This document shows, piece after piece, positions 34,034 to 42,146 of a stretch of DNA of 64,000 nt; the first letter of the stretch is position 1, and each line of letters begins with the position of its first letter. Source of the DNA: Stappia sp. (GTDB lineage: Bacteria; Pseudomonadota; Alphaproteobacteria; Rhizobiales; Stappiaceae); contig NZ_CP157793.1 in the NCBI RefSeq assembly GCF_040110915.1, positions 3,236,939 to 3,300,938 on the forward strand, read 5' to 3'. Under the pieces are notes generated by a model. That model had not been told where the DNA came from, did not search any database, and saw only the letters and a program-made list of their open reading frames with translations. A program made the position numbers and the translations under genes.

Positions 34034-34888
34034 TCAGACCGTCATCTCGAGACGGATGTCCGGAAGCGGCAGACCGTCGATCCGGGTTTCCCAGGTTTCG
34101 CCCGGCGCGACCGGAAAGGCGCGCGTCAGCGTGCCCGTGGTGACGAGGACGCCGGGGCCGATCGCTTGCGCGAGCGCGGTGTCCGGGAGACCGTCGACCA
34201 GCGCCTTCAGGGCGCTGAGCGGACCGCCGAGCACGTTGTCCGCGTGTCCCCGGTCGACAGCGACCCCGTCCTTCGCAAGCGTCAGGGAGAAGGTCGACAA
34301 TCGCGCGAGCCAATCGGCGCGGGTGTCCGGCGCGATGGCGACGAACGGGCGATGCCGCAACAGCCCGTGCAGCGCGAAGGCCGCCACCGTGTCGGCCGCC
34401 TGAAACCGCCAGCCCGGATAGGGCGACTGGACGAGTTCGAAGCCGAGCGCCACGCCGTCGATCCGCGCCAGAAGCTCCGCCTCGCTCAGGCCCGGCGCAA
34501 GCGGTGCCGCGATGCGAAACACGATCTCCGGCTCGATGCGCGGCTCCATCAGATGCGCGATGCCGCAGCGCGCCTCGCCGTCGATCCGCGCGACCGTCGT
34601 GTCGTAAACCGGCCCGAAGATCGGCGCATGCACATCGTATTCGTCCCAGATGGTGCGGTTGGTGAAGCCGATCTTCCACCCGAGCGCGCGCGCGCCGCGC
34701 GCGATGCGCCGATCCCGGATCGCCGCCGACACGCGATAGGCACGCGCCAGATCGAAGCCCGGGTCCCCATCGGTGATCGGTGCGCGGTTCCCGGCCCCGT
34801 CCGCGATTGACAGCAACTCGTCGGCAAGCCGCGCGTCCGCCGGATCGAGCCCTTGTGGCGAAACGGGTTGCGGATCATTCCCGGTCAT
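34034..34888 (-). CDS. 2-keto-4-pentenoate hydratase-like (FAH family) protein
   Basis: A 284-residue protein resembling hydratases and decarboxylases of the meta-cleavage pathway (MhpD/HpcG type), which add water to 2-oxo-4-pentenoate-type acids. GWKIGFTNRTIWDEYDVHAP, then IEPEIVFRI and GVALGFELVQSPYPGW carry the expected acidic metal ligands. DNVLGGPLSALKALVDGLPD is also typical. Three starts are in frame: GTG 34927, ATG 34903 and ATG 34888. I chose 34888 because GGGGAG lies 7 nt upstream; 34903 is also credible. No other ring-cleavage genes are near. The stretch 33863-34033 holds no gene. Confidence 0.82.
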   Translation of the reverse strand: MTGNDPQPVSPQGLDPADARLADELLSIADGAGNRAPITDGDPGFDLARAYRVSAAIRDRRIARGARALGWKIGFTNRTIWDEYDVHAPIFGPVYDTTVARIDGEARCGIAHLMEPRIEPEIVFRIAAPLAPGLSEAELLARIDGVALGFELVQSPYPGWRFQAADTVAAFALHGLLRHRPFVAIAPDTRADWLARLSTFSLTLAKDGVAVDRGHADNVLGGPLSALKALVDGLPDTALAQAIGPGVLVTTGTLTRAFPVAPGETWETRIDGLPLPDIRLEMTV

Positions 34889-35092
34889 TGCGGCGCTCCC
34901 CATTGCGCTCCCCCATGCGACACTCACCTGCCGTACAGGCGCGCCAGGGCGCGCTCACGCAGGATGGCGACCCGGCGCGCACCGTGCAAGCCACACGCGG
35001 TTGTGACCCGGCGACCGGATGTCACGGTTTGCCGCATGGGTCGGGCGCGTTAGTCTTGGACGTGAGAGACGCTTCATCCGCAAAGGCTTTCC

Positions 35093-35851
35093 ATGTCCCG
35101 ATTTCTGACGGCGCTAGCCGCCCTTGTGTTCCTGATCGTCCCGGCCGCGGCCGGTGAATTGAAGATCACCGATCTGACCGTCGGCACCGGCGCCGAGGCC
35201 GTGCCCGGCGCCACCGTCACGGTGCATTACACCGGCTGGCTCGAAGACGGCACGAAGTTTGATTCCAGTCGTGATCGTGGCGAGCCCTTCTCCTTTCCCC
35301 TCGGCGCGGGCCGGGTCATTCCCGGGTGGGACGAGGGTGTTGCCGGCATGAAGGTCGGCGGCCGGCGCGAGCTGATCATTCCGCCCGAGATGGGCTACGG
35401 CGCGCGCGGCGCGGGCCGTGTCATCCCGCCGAATGCCACGTTGAAGTTCGACGTCGAACTGCTCGCCGTGAAGGGCCCGGATTTCGGCAATCTCGACAAT
35501 GACGCGCTGAAGGCCAAACTGGCGGAAGGCGCGGTACTGGTCGACATCCGCCGCCCGGACGAATGGGCCCACACCGGCGTCATCGAGGGCGCGCGGCTCG
35601 TCACCGTCTTCGACGAGAACGGCAAGGCAAACCCGAATTTCCTTGAGGAGATCAAGGCCGTCGCGGGACCCGACGACCCGGTCGTGCTGGTGTGCCGGAC
35701 GGGCAACCGCTCCGAGATGGTCGCGCGCTATCTCGCCACCCGCGCCGGCTACGACAAGGTCGATCACGTCACGCGCGGCATCGTCGGCTGGATCGATGCC
35801 GGCAATCCGGTCAGCGCGCCGACCGTGCCCGCAGATTGCTGGCTGTGCTGA
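35093..35851 (+). CDS. Exported FKBP-type prolyl isomerase fused to a rhodanese domain
   Basis: A 252-residue protein with three parts. A signal peptide ([20 protein letters not shown], cleaved before GELK) leads to an FKBP domain (about 22-127; [34 protein letters not shown] and [12 protein letters not shown]), then a rhodanese domain (about 135-242; [20 protein letters not shown]). The rhodanese loop reads VCRTGNRS with Cys201 as the expected active residue. The tail ends CWLC, a possible extra thiol pair. FKBPs speed proline isomerisation during folding; a rhodanese transfers sulfur or acts as a thiol switch. The fusion suggests periplasmic folding linked to redox or sulfur handling. It converges with a lipid-synthesis gene. 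Confidence 0.9.
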   Translation: MSRFLTALAALVFLIVPAAAGELKITDLTVGTGAEAVPGATVTVHYTGWLEDGTKFDSSRDRGEPFSFPLGAGRVIPGWDEGVAGMKVGGRRELIIPPEMGYGARGAGRVIPPNATLKFDVELLAVKGPDFGNLDNDALKAKLAEGAVLVDIRRPDEWAHTGVIEGARLVTVFDENGKANPNFLEEIKAVAGPDDPVVLVCRTGNRSEMVARYLATRAGYDKVDHVTRGIVGWIDAGNPVSAPTVPADCWLC

Positions 35852-35857
35852 CGCCCC

Positions 35858-36487
35858 TCAGCCGTCGCGCTCCCGGTCGGCGGCGGTGAGCATCGCCACC
35901 GCCCGGCGCATGCGCTGCACCGCCGTGAGATGCGACAGGCCCGCATAGACCGCGAGCCCGACCGTGACGACGCCCGTCGCCGTCAGCCCGGCCAGCGGCG
36001 CGGCCCCGGCCACGAGCAGCATCGCGCACAGGAAGATGACGCGCTCCAGCCGCTCGAACAGATCCGGCCAGGCCTCGTTGGAGATGGGGATCTCGATGGC
36101 CGTGCGGGCCTTGGCGTAGCTGGTGAAGACCCCGCCGGCGAGCGCGAAGAGCGCCAGCGCCCACAGATCGTGCACGGCGGCGATGGCCGCGAGCACCACC
36201 AGTTCCTGGTAGCGGTCGACCATGGCATCGAAATAGCCGCCCGACCTGGTGCACATGGCGCGGCGGCGCGCCACCGCGCCGTCGAGCGCGTCGAAGGCGA
36301 AGGCCACCGCCAGCGTCAGGCCGAAGAGCGCCGCGTTCTCGTGCCACAGATAGGCTGCCGAGACCGCCGCGACGAGGACGAGCCCCGTGCCCGTCACCTG
36401 ATTCGGCGTCATGCCGAGGCGGATGAGCGGGGTCGACAGGCTCTCCCACAGCGGGTCGATGTGGCGCTTGAACAATCCGTCGATCAT
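35858..36487 (-). CDS. CDP-alcohol phosphotransferase 1 (phosphatidylinositol-phosphate-synthase-like candidate)
   Basis: A 209-residue integral membrane enzyme. The full CDP-alcohol motif D-x2-D-G-x2-A-R-x8-G-x3-D-x3-D is present in DALDGAVARRRAMCTRSGGY and the following FDAMVDR. About six helices surround it. It would join a CDP-linked lipid (CDP-diacylglycerol) to an alcohol, or a CDP/CMP-linked head group to a lipid alcohol. It begins 25 nt after the FGGY kinase stop on the same strand, so that kinase may supply its phosphorylated alcohol. The lipid cluster further right includes inositol-3-phosphate synthase, so inositol phosphate is one candidate acceptor. Specificity is not readable. 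Confidence 0.87.
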   Translation of the reverse strand: MIDGLFKRHIDPLWESLSTPLIRLGMTPNQVTGTGLVLVAAVSAAYLWHENAALFGLTLAVAFAFDALDGAVARRRAMCTRSGGYFDAMVDRYQELVVLAAIAAVHDLWALALFALAGGVFTSYAKARTAIEIPISNEAWPDLFERLERVIFLCAMLLVAGAAPLAGLTATGVVTVGLAVYAGLSHLTAVQRMRRAVAMLTAADRERDG

Positions 36488-36512
36488 CGGGCCTTCTCCT
36501 TGCCGGGCACGC

Positions 36513-38063
36513 TCAGCGATAGAGCGAAATCAGCGCCTTGCGGTGGCGGTCGAGCCATGCGGCGCGCGCATCGAGACGCGCCATGCCCGCCTCTTGCGGC
36601 TCGTAGACCGCGACCGGGCCCGACGCAAGCACCGGTGTCGCCGCCTCCACCCGGTCGAACCAGCCGAGCGCCGTGCCGGCGAGCGCGGCGGCCCCGCGCA
36701 CGCCCGCGTGACGCGGCGCGCGCACCTCGATCCGCCGCTTGAGCGCATCGGCAAGCATCTGCGCGAACACGGGGTTCACCGCCGCCCCGCCGACCAGCGG
36801 AATGGGCAGATCGTGGCGCACGCCCTTTTGCCGCGCGACCTTGTCGAGCGCCCAGCGCATGTTGAGCGCGACCCCTTCGAGCGTCGCGCGCAGCAGCGCC
36901 GCGCGGTCGTGCTGCGCGCTCAACCCGTAGAAGACGCCGCGCAGCCGGTCGTCGTCGACCGGCACGCGCTCGCCCGCGAGCCACGGCACGAAGACGGGAT
37001 CGTCCGCCCGCCCCTCGCCGATCCCCTCGTAGAGCGCGGCGAGCGCGGCATCCCCGTCGCCGGCCGCGCCACCCATCAGCCGCGCCGCCCAGGCAAAGGC
37101 CGTGCCGGCGCTCTCCTGCGTGGCGATCAGCAGCGGGCGATAGGACGCGCTGCTCGAAATGGTCGCGAAGGCATGAAAGATGTCGATCCGCCGGGAGGGA
37201 AAGAATCCGCTCAGCCAGGCGCTGGTGCCGGCATAGGCGTGCAGCTGTCCGTCGGCCATGGCGCCGGAGCCGATGGCCGTCGCGCCGACGTCGCCCGCGC
37301 CGGCGATCACCGGCAGGCCCTCTGTCAGGCCGAGATCGGCCGCCGCCGCCGCGCCCAGATGCCCGGCGACCGCCGTGCCGTCGACGATCTCCGGCAGCTT
37401 GTCGAGCGGGATCCCGAGCCGGCCGGCAAGGCGGGGCGACCACCCCTCGCGGCCCGGGCGCGTGTCCATCATCCAGGTCAGATTGGCGCTGTCGGCGGTC
37501 GTCACGCAGGCGCCGGTGGCCTTGAGGATCAGCCAGTCCTTGACGTCGAGCAGCTTGTCGGCGGCCGCCCAGACCTCCGGTTCGTGGCGCTTGAGCCACA
37601 ACATCTTGGCCGGCGGGTCCATGCCGTTGTGCGACGGCGCGCCATTGGCGATGCGCGTCCACATCAAGAGCTTGTCGATCCGGTATCCGGCAATCGCGGG
37701 AAATCCGCCGTTCATGTCGCGCGACAGCGCGCCCGCACGCTTGTCCATCCAGATGATCGCCGGGCGCAGCAGGCGCGCGCGCGCGTCGACGCAGACAAGG
37801 CCGCACATCTGCGCGCAGAACACCAGCGCCCGGGCGCGGGCATCGAGGTCCGGGATCGCGCGGGCGAGCTCGGCAAGGGCCTGCCCCAGCGCCGCCCACC
37901 AGTCGTCGGGCGCCTGTTCCGCCCGGTCGGGACCGGGAAAGGAGAGCGGATAGGCGGCCGTCGCGGTGGCGATGAGCGCAAGCTGCGGATCGAGCGCGGC
38001 GACCTTCACGCCCGAGGTGCCGAAATCCGCCGCGATCACCAGATCCTCGGCGCGCGGCTGCAT
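36513..38063 (-). CDS. FGGY-family carbohydrate kinase
   Basis: A 516-residue ATP-dependent sugar or polyol kinase. The N-terminal phosphate loop is VIAADFGTSGVKVAALDPQL, the middle has PAIIWMDKRA and GAGDVGATAIGSG, and the C-terminal ATP fold has IPLVGGAAVNPVFAQMLADA. It is xylulokinase-like overall, but PAKMLWLKRHEPEVW and the DVKDWL segment are shared by several subfamilies, so the sugar is unknown. I chose the ATG at 38063; a TTG lies four codons upstream. It precedes the CDP-alcohol phosphotransferase by 25 nt. A kinase for a sugar alcohol that becomes a lipid head group is an attractive but unproven role. Confidence 0.92.
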   Translation of the reverse strand: MQPRAEDLVIAADFGTSGVKVAALDPQLALIATATAAYPLSFPGPDRAEQAPDDWWAALGQALAELARAIPDLDARARALVFCAQMCGLVCVDARARLLRPAIIWMDKRAGALSRDMNGGFPAIAGYRIDKLLMWTRIANGAPSHNGMDPPAKMLWLKRHEPEVWAAADKLLDVKDWLILKATGACVTTADSANLTWMMDTRPGREGWSPRLAGRLGIPLDKLPEIVDGTAVAGHLGAAAAADLGLTEGLPVIAGAGDVGATAIGSGAMADGQLHAYAGTSAWLSGFFPSRRIDIFHAFATISSSASYRPLLIATQESAGTAFAWAARLMGGAAGDGDAALAALYEGIGEGRADDPVFVPWLAGERVPVDDDRLRGVFYGLSAQHDRAALLRATLEGVALNMRWALDKVARQKGVRHDLPIPLVGGAAVNPVFAQMLADALKRRIEVRAPRHAGVRGAAALAGTALGWFDRVEAATPVLASGPVAVYEPQEAGMARLDARAAWLDRHRKALISLYR

Positions 38064-38247
38064 GGTGCTTGTCAAAACGTCCCCGTCCGGTCCCGAATTG
38101 CGTGAGCTTCGCGACCGGGTTTATAGAGATCGGCGACAAAAATGAACTCCCTCCGACCGCCGCCCCCGCCGCCCGTCACGCCGGCCCGGCGGATCGCGCG
38201 CGCCGACCGCCCGCGCCGACGCCCCTTGCGACGAAAGGCCCGCCCGC

Positions 38248-39234
38248 ATGCCGGATACCGCCATCTGCCCCGACGCCATCGATGTCGTCTACACCTGGGT
38301 GGACGACACCTTTCCCGGCTACGCCGACCAGCTCGGGCAATATGCCGCGACCGGACACGACCGCAACCCGAACCGCACCCGCGACAATCTCGAGATCCTG
38401 CGCTTTTCCCTGCGCTCGCTGGAGCGCTTCGCGCCCTTCGTGCGCAAGGTGCATCTGTTGACCTGCCGCCCGCAGGTGCCCGGGTGGCTCGACACGGAGC
38501 ATCCTGATGTCGTCGTCCATCACCACGACGCGGTGATGGACCCGGCGATCCTGCCGACCTTCAACTCCTTCGCCATCGTCAGCCATCTGGCGAAACTGCC
38601 CGGCGTCTCGGAACGCTTCCTCTACTGCGAGGACGACATGCTGTTCCTGAACGACGCGCGCCTCGCGGATTTTCTCAGCCGTGACGGGCGGGCGAAGATC
38701 TTCGCCAAGGCCCGCCTCGCGCCCGTCCATTCGCAGCTCAAGGCGGACACGGAAACCCCGTGGAACCTGGCGCTGGCCACGGCGAATGTCGCGCTGGACC
38801 GGGAGTTTTCTCCCCACCGCAGACGCTTTCTGGCGCATGGGCCGCGGCTGATCGAGCGTGCCGTCTTCGAGGAGATGTGCGACCGCTTCCCCGCCGAGAT
38901 CGCGGCGACCCGCACCGCGCGCTTCCGCACCGGCGACAATGTTCCGCCGGAGTATCTCTACCCGCATTACCTTCTGGAGACGGGACGGGCGGTGCTCGCC
39001 GACGCAACCGACAGCCGCCGCATGACGGGCTACGCGTCGCTGGAGAACTTCCTGCCCTGGACCTGGTACCAGCTGCTGCGGCTCGACCGGCAGCGGCCGG
39101 TGACCGCCACCCTCAACGACAGTTTCAACAAGGCGCCCAATCCCCGCGTCGTCGCCCATGTGCGCAACACCCTGCGGGGCTGGTTCCCTCAGCCCTCGCG
39201 CTTCGAGCGCGCCGACGCGACGCTGCCCGGCTGA
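38248..39234 (+). CDS. Stealth-family capsular polysaccharide phosphotransferase
   Basis: A 328-residue cytoplasmic hexose-1-phosphoryltransferase of the Stealth family (relatives make capsule polymers, and the fold occurs in human GlcNAc-1-phosphotransferase). The CR1 motif is DAIDVVYTWVDDTFPGY. CR2 is RDNLEILRFSLRSLERFAPF followed by VRKVHLLT. RFLYCEDDMLFLNDARLADF and FNKAPNPRVV match CR3/CR4-like blocks. It starts 184 nt from the divergent FGGY kinase. It could add phospho-sugars to a lipid or surface glycan. Its 3' end overlaps the convergent GT4 gene by 46 nt. Confidence 0.9.
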   Translation: MPDTAICPDAIDVVYTWVDDTFPGYADQLGQYAATGHDRNPNRTRDNLEILRFSLRSLERFAPFVRKVHLLTCRPQVPGWLDTEHPDVVVHHHDAVMDPAILPTFNSFAIVSHLAKLPGVSERFLYCEDDMLFLNDARLADFLSRDGRAKIFAKARLAPVHSQLKADTETPWNLALATANVALDREFSPHRRRFLAHGPRLIERAVFEEMCDRFPAEIAATRTARFRTGDNVPPEYLYPHYLLETGRAVLADATDSRRMTGYASLENFLPWTWYQLLRLDRQRPVTATLNDSFNKAPNPRVVAHVRNTLRGWFPQPSRFERADATLPG

Positions 39235-40433
39235 CCTTTCAGGGCCCGATCCGGAGGCACCTGATCCGGCGCGAGCGCCCGCCGGTATACCTCGACGAAA
39301 CGCGGTCCCGTGGCCGCGATCCCGAAGGTCGTCGCATGTGCCGCCGCCCAGTCGGTGAGCGCGGCGCGGGCCGCCGCGTCCCGCGCGAGCGCCACGATTC
39401 GGCCGGCCAGCGCCCCCGCATCGCCGGGCGGCACCAGGAGATCGGCGCCGGGACCGGTGAGCACCGTCCGGTATCCCGCATTCGCCGCGGCGACCGGCAG
39501 GGTGCCCGCCGCCATCGCCTCGATCAGGACGAGCCCGAAGCTCTCGCCATAGCGCGACGGCGCGGCGAGGAGATCCGCATCGGCCACCAGCCGGCGCGCG
39601 GTGGCGGCATCCGGCGTCGGCACGAACGTCAGCCGGTCGCCCGCCGGCCCCTGAAGGGCTGAGCGCAGCAGCGGTTCCATCGGCCCGCCGCCGGCGACCG
39701 TCAGCCGCACGCCCGACGCGCGCGCCGCGATCTCCGGCCAGGCGTCGAGCAGCACGTCGAGCCCCTTGCGCGCCTCGAAGCGGCCGAGAAAGACGAGGGA
39801 AATCTCCCCCTCCCCCAAGCGCTCGCCCGCCGGCTGCGACGGCGCCTCGCCGGCGGCCCGCCATGGCGCGAGATCGATGCTGGGCGGCAGCACCTGCGCG
39901 GCCACCCCCACCGCCTCGGGCCGCAAATGCGCAAGCGGTGTCGGCGAGGGCACGATCACGGCGCGCGAGCGCAGCAGAAAGTGGCGCGCGGCAAGGCGCA
40001 GCGCCCGCGCCGCAAGCCCCCGCGCGCTGGCGTCGGGCAGCGTGGCATGAAACGTGGTGACCGTCGGCAGGGCGAGGTCCCGCCAGACCTGCCAGGCCAT
40101 CAGCGGCGTCCAGGGCGTGTGCAGATGCACCAGATCCGCGCCCCAATCTCTCAGCTCCGCAACGAGACGCCGCCGGTGCGCGCGGCCCGCGAAGCTGATC
40201 TCGAAGCCGGTGCCGAAGAGTTTCACCCGCCGGGCCCGTCCGCAATGATCGATGCCGGGCTGGCGGACCCCCTCCACCGGCTCGGGCGCGACGATGCGCA
40301 CCGCATGCCCCTCGCCTGCGAGCCAGGCGGCGAGATCGCGCACATGGGTCTGCACGCCCCCGGGCCGGGCCATGTCGTAGGGGCAGATCTGGACGATGCG
40401 CAGGCCGCCCGACTTTCGCGCGTCGCGGGTCAT
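39189..40433 (-). CDS. Glycosyltransferase family 4
   Basis: A 414-residue GT-B glycosyltransferase. The N-terminal domain has IVQICPYDMARPGGVQTHVR and VHLHTPWTPLMAWQVW. The C-terminal nucleotide-sugar domain has LVFLGRFEARKGLDVLLDAW, LTVAGGGP and AAPSRYGESFGLVLIEAMAA, the family EX7E-type signature. It is close to PimA/PimB-like mannosyltransferases of phosphatidylinositol, which is notable beside an inositol-lipid pathway. I chose the ATG at 40433; it overlaps the stop of the CDP-alcohol phosphotransferase by four bases, so the two are coupled. Likely role: sugar addition to the lipid made here. Confidence 0.9.
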   Translation of the reverse strand: MTRDARKSGGLRIVQICPYDMARPGGVQTHVRDLAAWLAGEGHAVRIVAPEPVEGVRQPGIDHCGRARRVKLFGTGFEISFAGRAHRRRLVAELRDWGADLVHLHTPWTPLMAWQVWRDLALPTVTTFHATLPDASARGLAARALRLAARHFLLRSRAVIVPSPTPLAHLRPEAVGVAAQVLPPSIDLAPWRAAGEAPSQPAGERLGEGEISLVFLGRFEARKGLDVLLDAWPEIAARASGVRLTVAGGGPMEPLLRSALQGPAGDRLTFVPTPDAATARRLVADADLLAAPSRYGESFGLVLIEAMAAGTLPVAAANAGYRTVLTGPGADLLVPPGDAGALAGRIVALARDAAARAALTDWAAAHATTFGIAATGPRFVEVYRRALAPDQVPPDRALKGQPGSVASARSKREG

Positions 40434-41167
40434 TGGGCCTGACGCCGCACGGTGAGCGCCAGCGCCTCGATCACGTCGGCCGCCGAATAGAGGAGCAGAA
40501 ACACCAGCAGGGCCGGCAGCGCCTCCGCCCACCAGGCCAGCAGAAGCGCCACCGGAAGCGCCCCGCTCAGGCCGGCGAAAAAGGCATGGATCAGATCGAG
40601 CGGCGTCATCCGGCCGGCGGGAGCGGTCTCGCCGCCCTCCCCGGCGGTTTCGACGCGCGCCGGCTCCGCCGCATCGCGCACGACGCGCGCGTAAAGACGC
40701 GTCCAGCCCGCGACGAGACCCAGCGCTGTCCACAGCGCACCGGTCCCGAGCGCCTGATCCGCCAGCAGCCCCACGGTCGCGTAGAAAACGCCCCATTGCA
40801 CCATGTCGATGAGGAAATCGAGCGTCCCGCCGAGCCGCGAAAAGCGCCCGGTGGCGCGCGCCAGCCCGCCGTCGACGCAATCGATCACCTGAAACAGACA
40901 GGCGCACAGCACGACGAGCGGCCCCGCGAGCGCGGGCGGGGCAAGCAGCGCGATCGCCGGCATCGCCGCCACCAGCGGCACCGAGGACAGGGTGACGGCC
41001 GTGGGCGAGACGCGCGTGCGCGCCAGCAGCCACACCAGCGGGAAACTCGCCGGCCGGGCGAACAGGGCCACCCCCCAGTCGCCACGCCATTCGGCGGCGC
41101 CTTTCTCACGTCGATGGGCGTCAAGGAGATCCCGGTATCGGGGGGGGCGGTTGGGTTCCGCACGCAT
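40430..41167 (-). CDS. CDP-alcohol phosphotransferase 2
   Basis: A 245-residue membrane enzyme with the intact CDP-alcohol motif in DCVDGGLARATGRFSRLGGT and the following LDFLIDM. About six helices are predicted. A long open frame runs upstream, but the ATG at 41167 (MRAEPNRPPRYRDLLDAHR) has an AAGGA site 9 nt upstream and family-like sequence after it. It diverges from a cytidylyltransferase (41313). That pairing fits a CMP-activated head group, such as CMP-aminoethylphosphonate, being transferred to a lipid alcohol. Its stop overlaps the GT4 start. Alternative: phosphatidylinositol-phosphate synthase. Confidence 0.87.
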   Translation of the reverse strand: MRAEPNRPPRYRDLLDAHRREKGAAEWRGDWGVALFARPASFPLVWLLARTRVSPTAVTLSSVPLVAAMPAIALLAPPALAGPLVVLCACLFQVIDCVDGGLARATGRFSRLGGTLDFLIDMVQWGVFYATVGLLADQALGTGALWTALGLVAGWTRLYARVVRDAAEPARVETAGEGGETAPAGRMTPLDLIHAFFAGLSGALPVALLLAWWAEALPALLVFLLLYSAADVIEALALTVRRQAQ

Positions 41168-41177
41168 TCTTGTCTGT

Positions 41178-41215
41178 CCTTGCTTCGGGCCATGCTTCGG
41201 GCCTTGCTTCGGGCC
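41178..41215 (-). repeat. 12-bp triple tandem repeat in the leader of the CDP-alcohol phosphotransferase 2 gene
   Basis: Three copies of CC(T/A)TGCTTCGGG (41178-41213) lie directly upstream of the phosphotransferase start. On the coding strand the unit ends in AAGG, and the copy nearest the gene forms its Shine-Dalgarno core. If translation began further upstream, the repeats would encode GPK(Q/H) units. Confidence 0.85.
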
Positions 41216-41312
41216 GCACACCCCGCGCCCCTCCCGGGAAACGCCGGGGTTCTTGCTCACCGTTCGGCCCTCGCCTATACCTGCCGTCGCCTTATCACAC
41301 GCCGACGGGTCC

Positions 41313-42083
41313 ATGGTCGACATCACAGCGATTTTTCTTGCCGCCGGGCGCGGCGTCCGTATGGGCGCGCGCGGGCGCATCACCCCCAAGGGGCTTCTGT
41401 CGATCGGGACGCGCACCTTCATGGAAGACGCGGTCGCGACCCTGCGCGCGCATGAAGTCGCGGCGATCCGGATCGTGACCGGACATCTCGCCGATCAGTA
41501 TCGCGAGCTGGTCGACACGCGTCTGCCGGGGATCGAGCTGCGTCACAATCCCGCCTTCAGCGAGAAGGGCTCGCTGCACAGCCTGCTTGTCGGGCTGGAG
41601 GGCCAGGACGGGCCCTGTCTGGTGCTGGAATCGGACCTGATCTTCGAGCCGCGCGCCATCGAGACGACGCTCGCCGCGCGCGACATGTCGGCCCTGCTCG
41701 TGTCCGGTGCGACCGGGGCCGGCGACGAGGTCTACGTCTGGGCGCAGGAGCGGGAGCCGGGCCCCTGCCTGCGCGACATGTCCAAGCAGCGCACGCAGTG
41801 GGACGAAGCCCCGCGCGGCGAACTGGTCGGCGTGACCTATCTGACCGGCGCGGCGGTGGCGCACCTCAAGGCCATCGGCCCGCAGATGGTCGCCGCCAAC
41901 GCCATGGCCGACTACGAAAGCGGCATGGTCGCGCTCGGCCGCAGCCACCCGATCACCCTGCCGAAGATCGAGGATCTGGCCTGGGCCGAGGTCGACAACG
42001 AGGAGATGCTCGCCCGCGCCGCCGAGCACGTCTATCCGCGCATCGCGGCGGCCCGCAGCGCGCATCCTCGCATGGACGGCTGA
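41313..42083 (+). CDS. NTP-transferase (CTP:phosphocholine/phosphonate cytidylyltransferase-like)
   Basis: A 256-residue sugar-nucleotidyltransferase-fold enzyme. The signature LAAGRGVRMGARGRITPKGL opens the domain, with the catalytic Lys in TPKGL. The acidic metal site follows in LVLESDLIFEP, and AGDEVYVWAQ and MADYESGMVALG complete it. This subgroup activates phosphocholine or phosphonates with CTP (PntC/LicC type). I take the ATG at 41313; upstream frame has no domain sequence. It is divergent from CDP-alcohol phosphotransferase 2. In a cluster that makes 2-aminoethylphosphonate, CMP-AEP is the obvious product. CTP specificity is inferred from family and context only. Confidence 0.82.
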   Translation: MVDITAIFLAAGRGVRMGARGRITPKGLLSIGTRTFMEDAVATLRAHEVAAIRIVTGHLADQYRELVDTRLPGIELRHNPAFSEKGSLHSLLVGLEGQDGPCLVLESDLIFEPRAIETTLAARDMSALLVSGATGAGDEVYVWAQEREPGPCLRDMSKQRTQWDEAPRGELVGVTYLTGAAVAHLKAIGPQMVAANAMADYESGMVALGRSHPITLPKIEDLAWAEVDNEEMLARAAEHVYPRIAAARSAHPRMDG

Positions 42084-42146
42084 CGCCGGGCGCGCATCGC
42101 CGACGGGCGCCCACGCCGCCGTAGCTCCCGGTCCACCGGACCGCCG

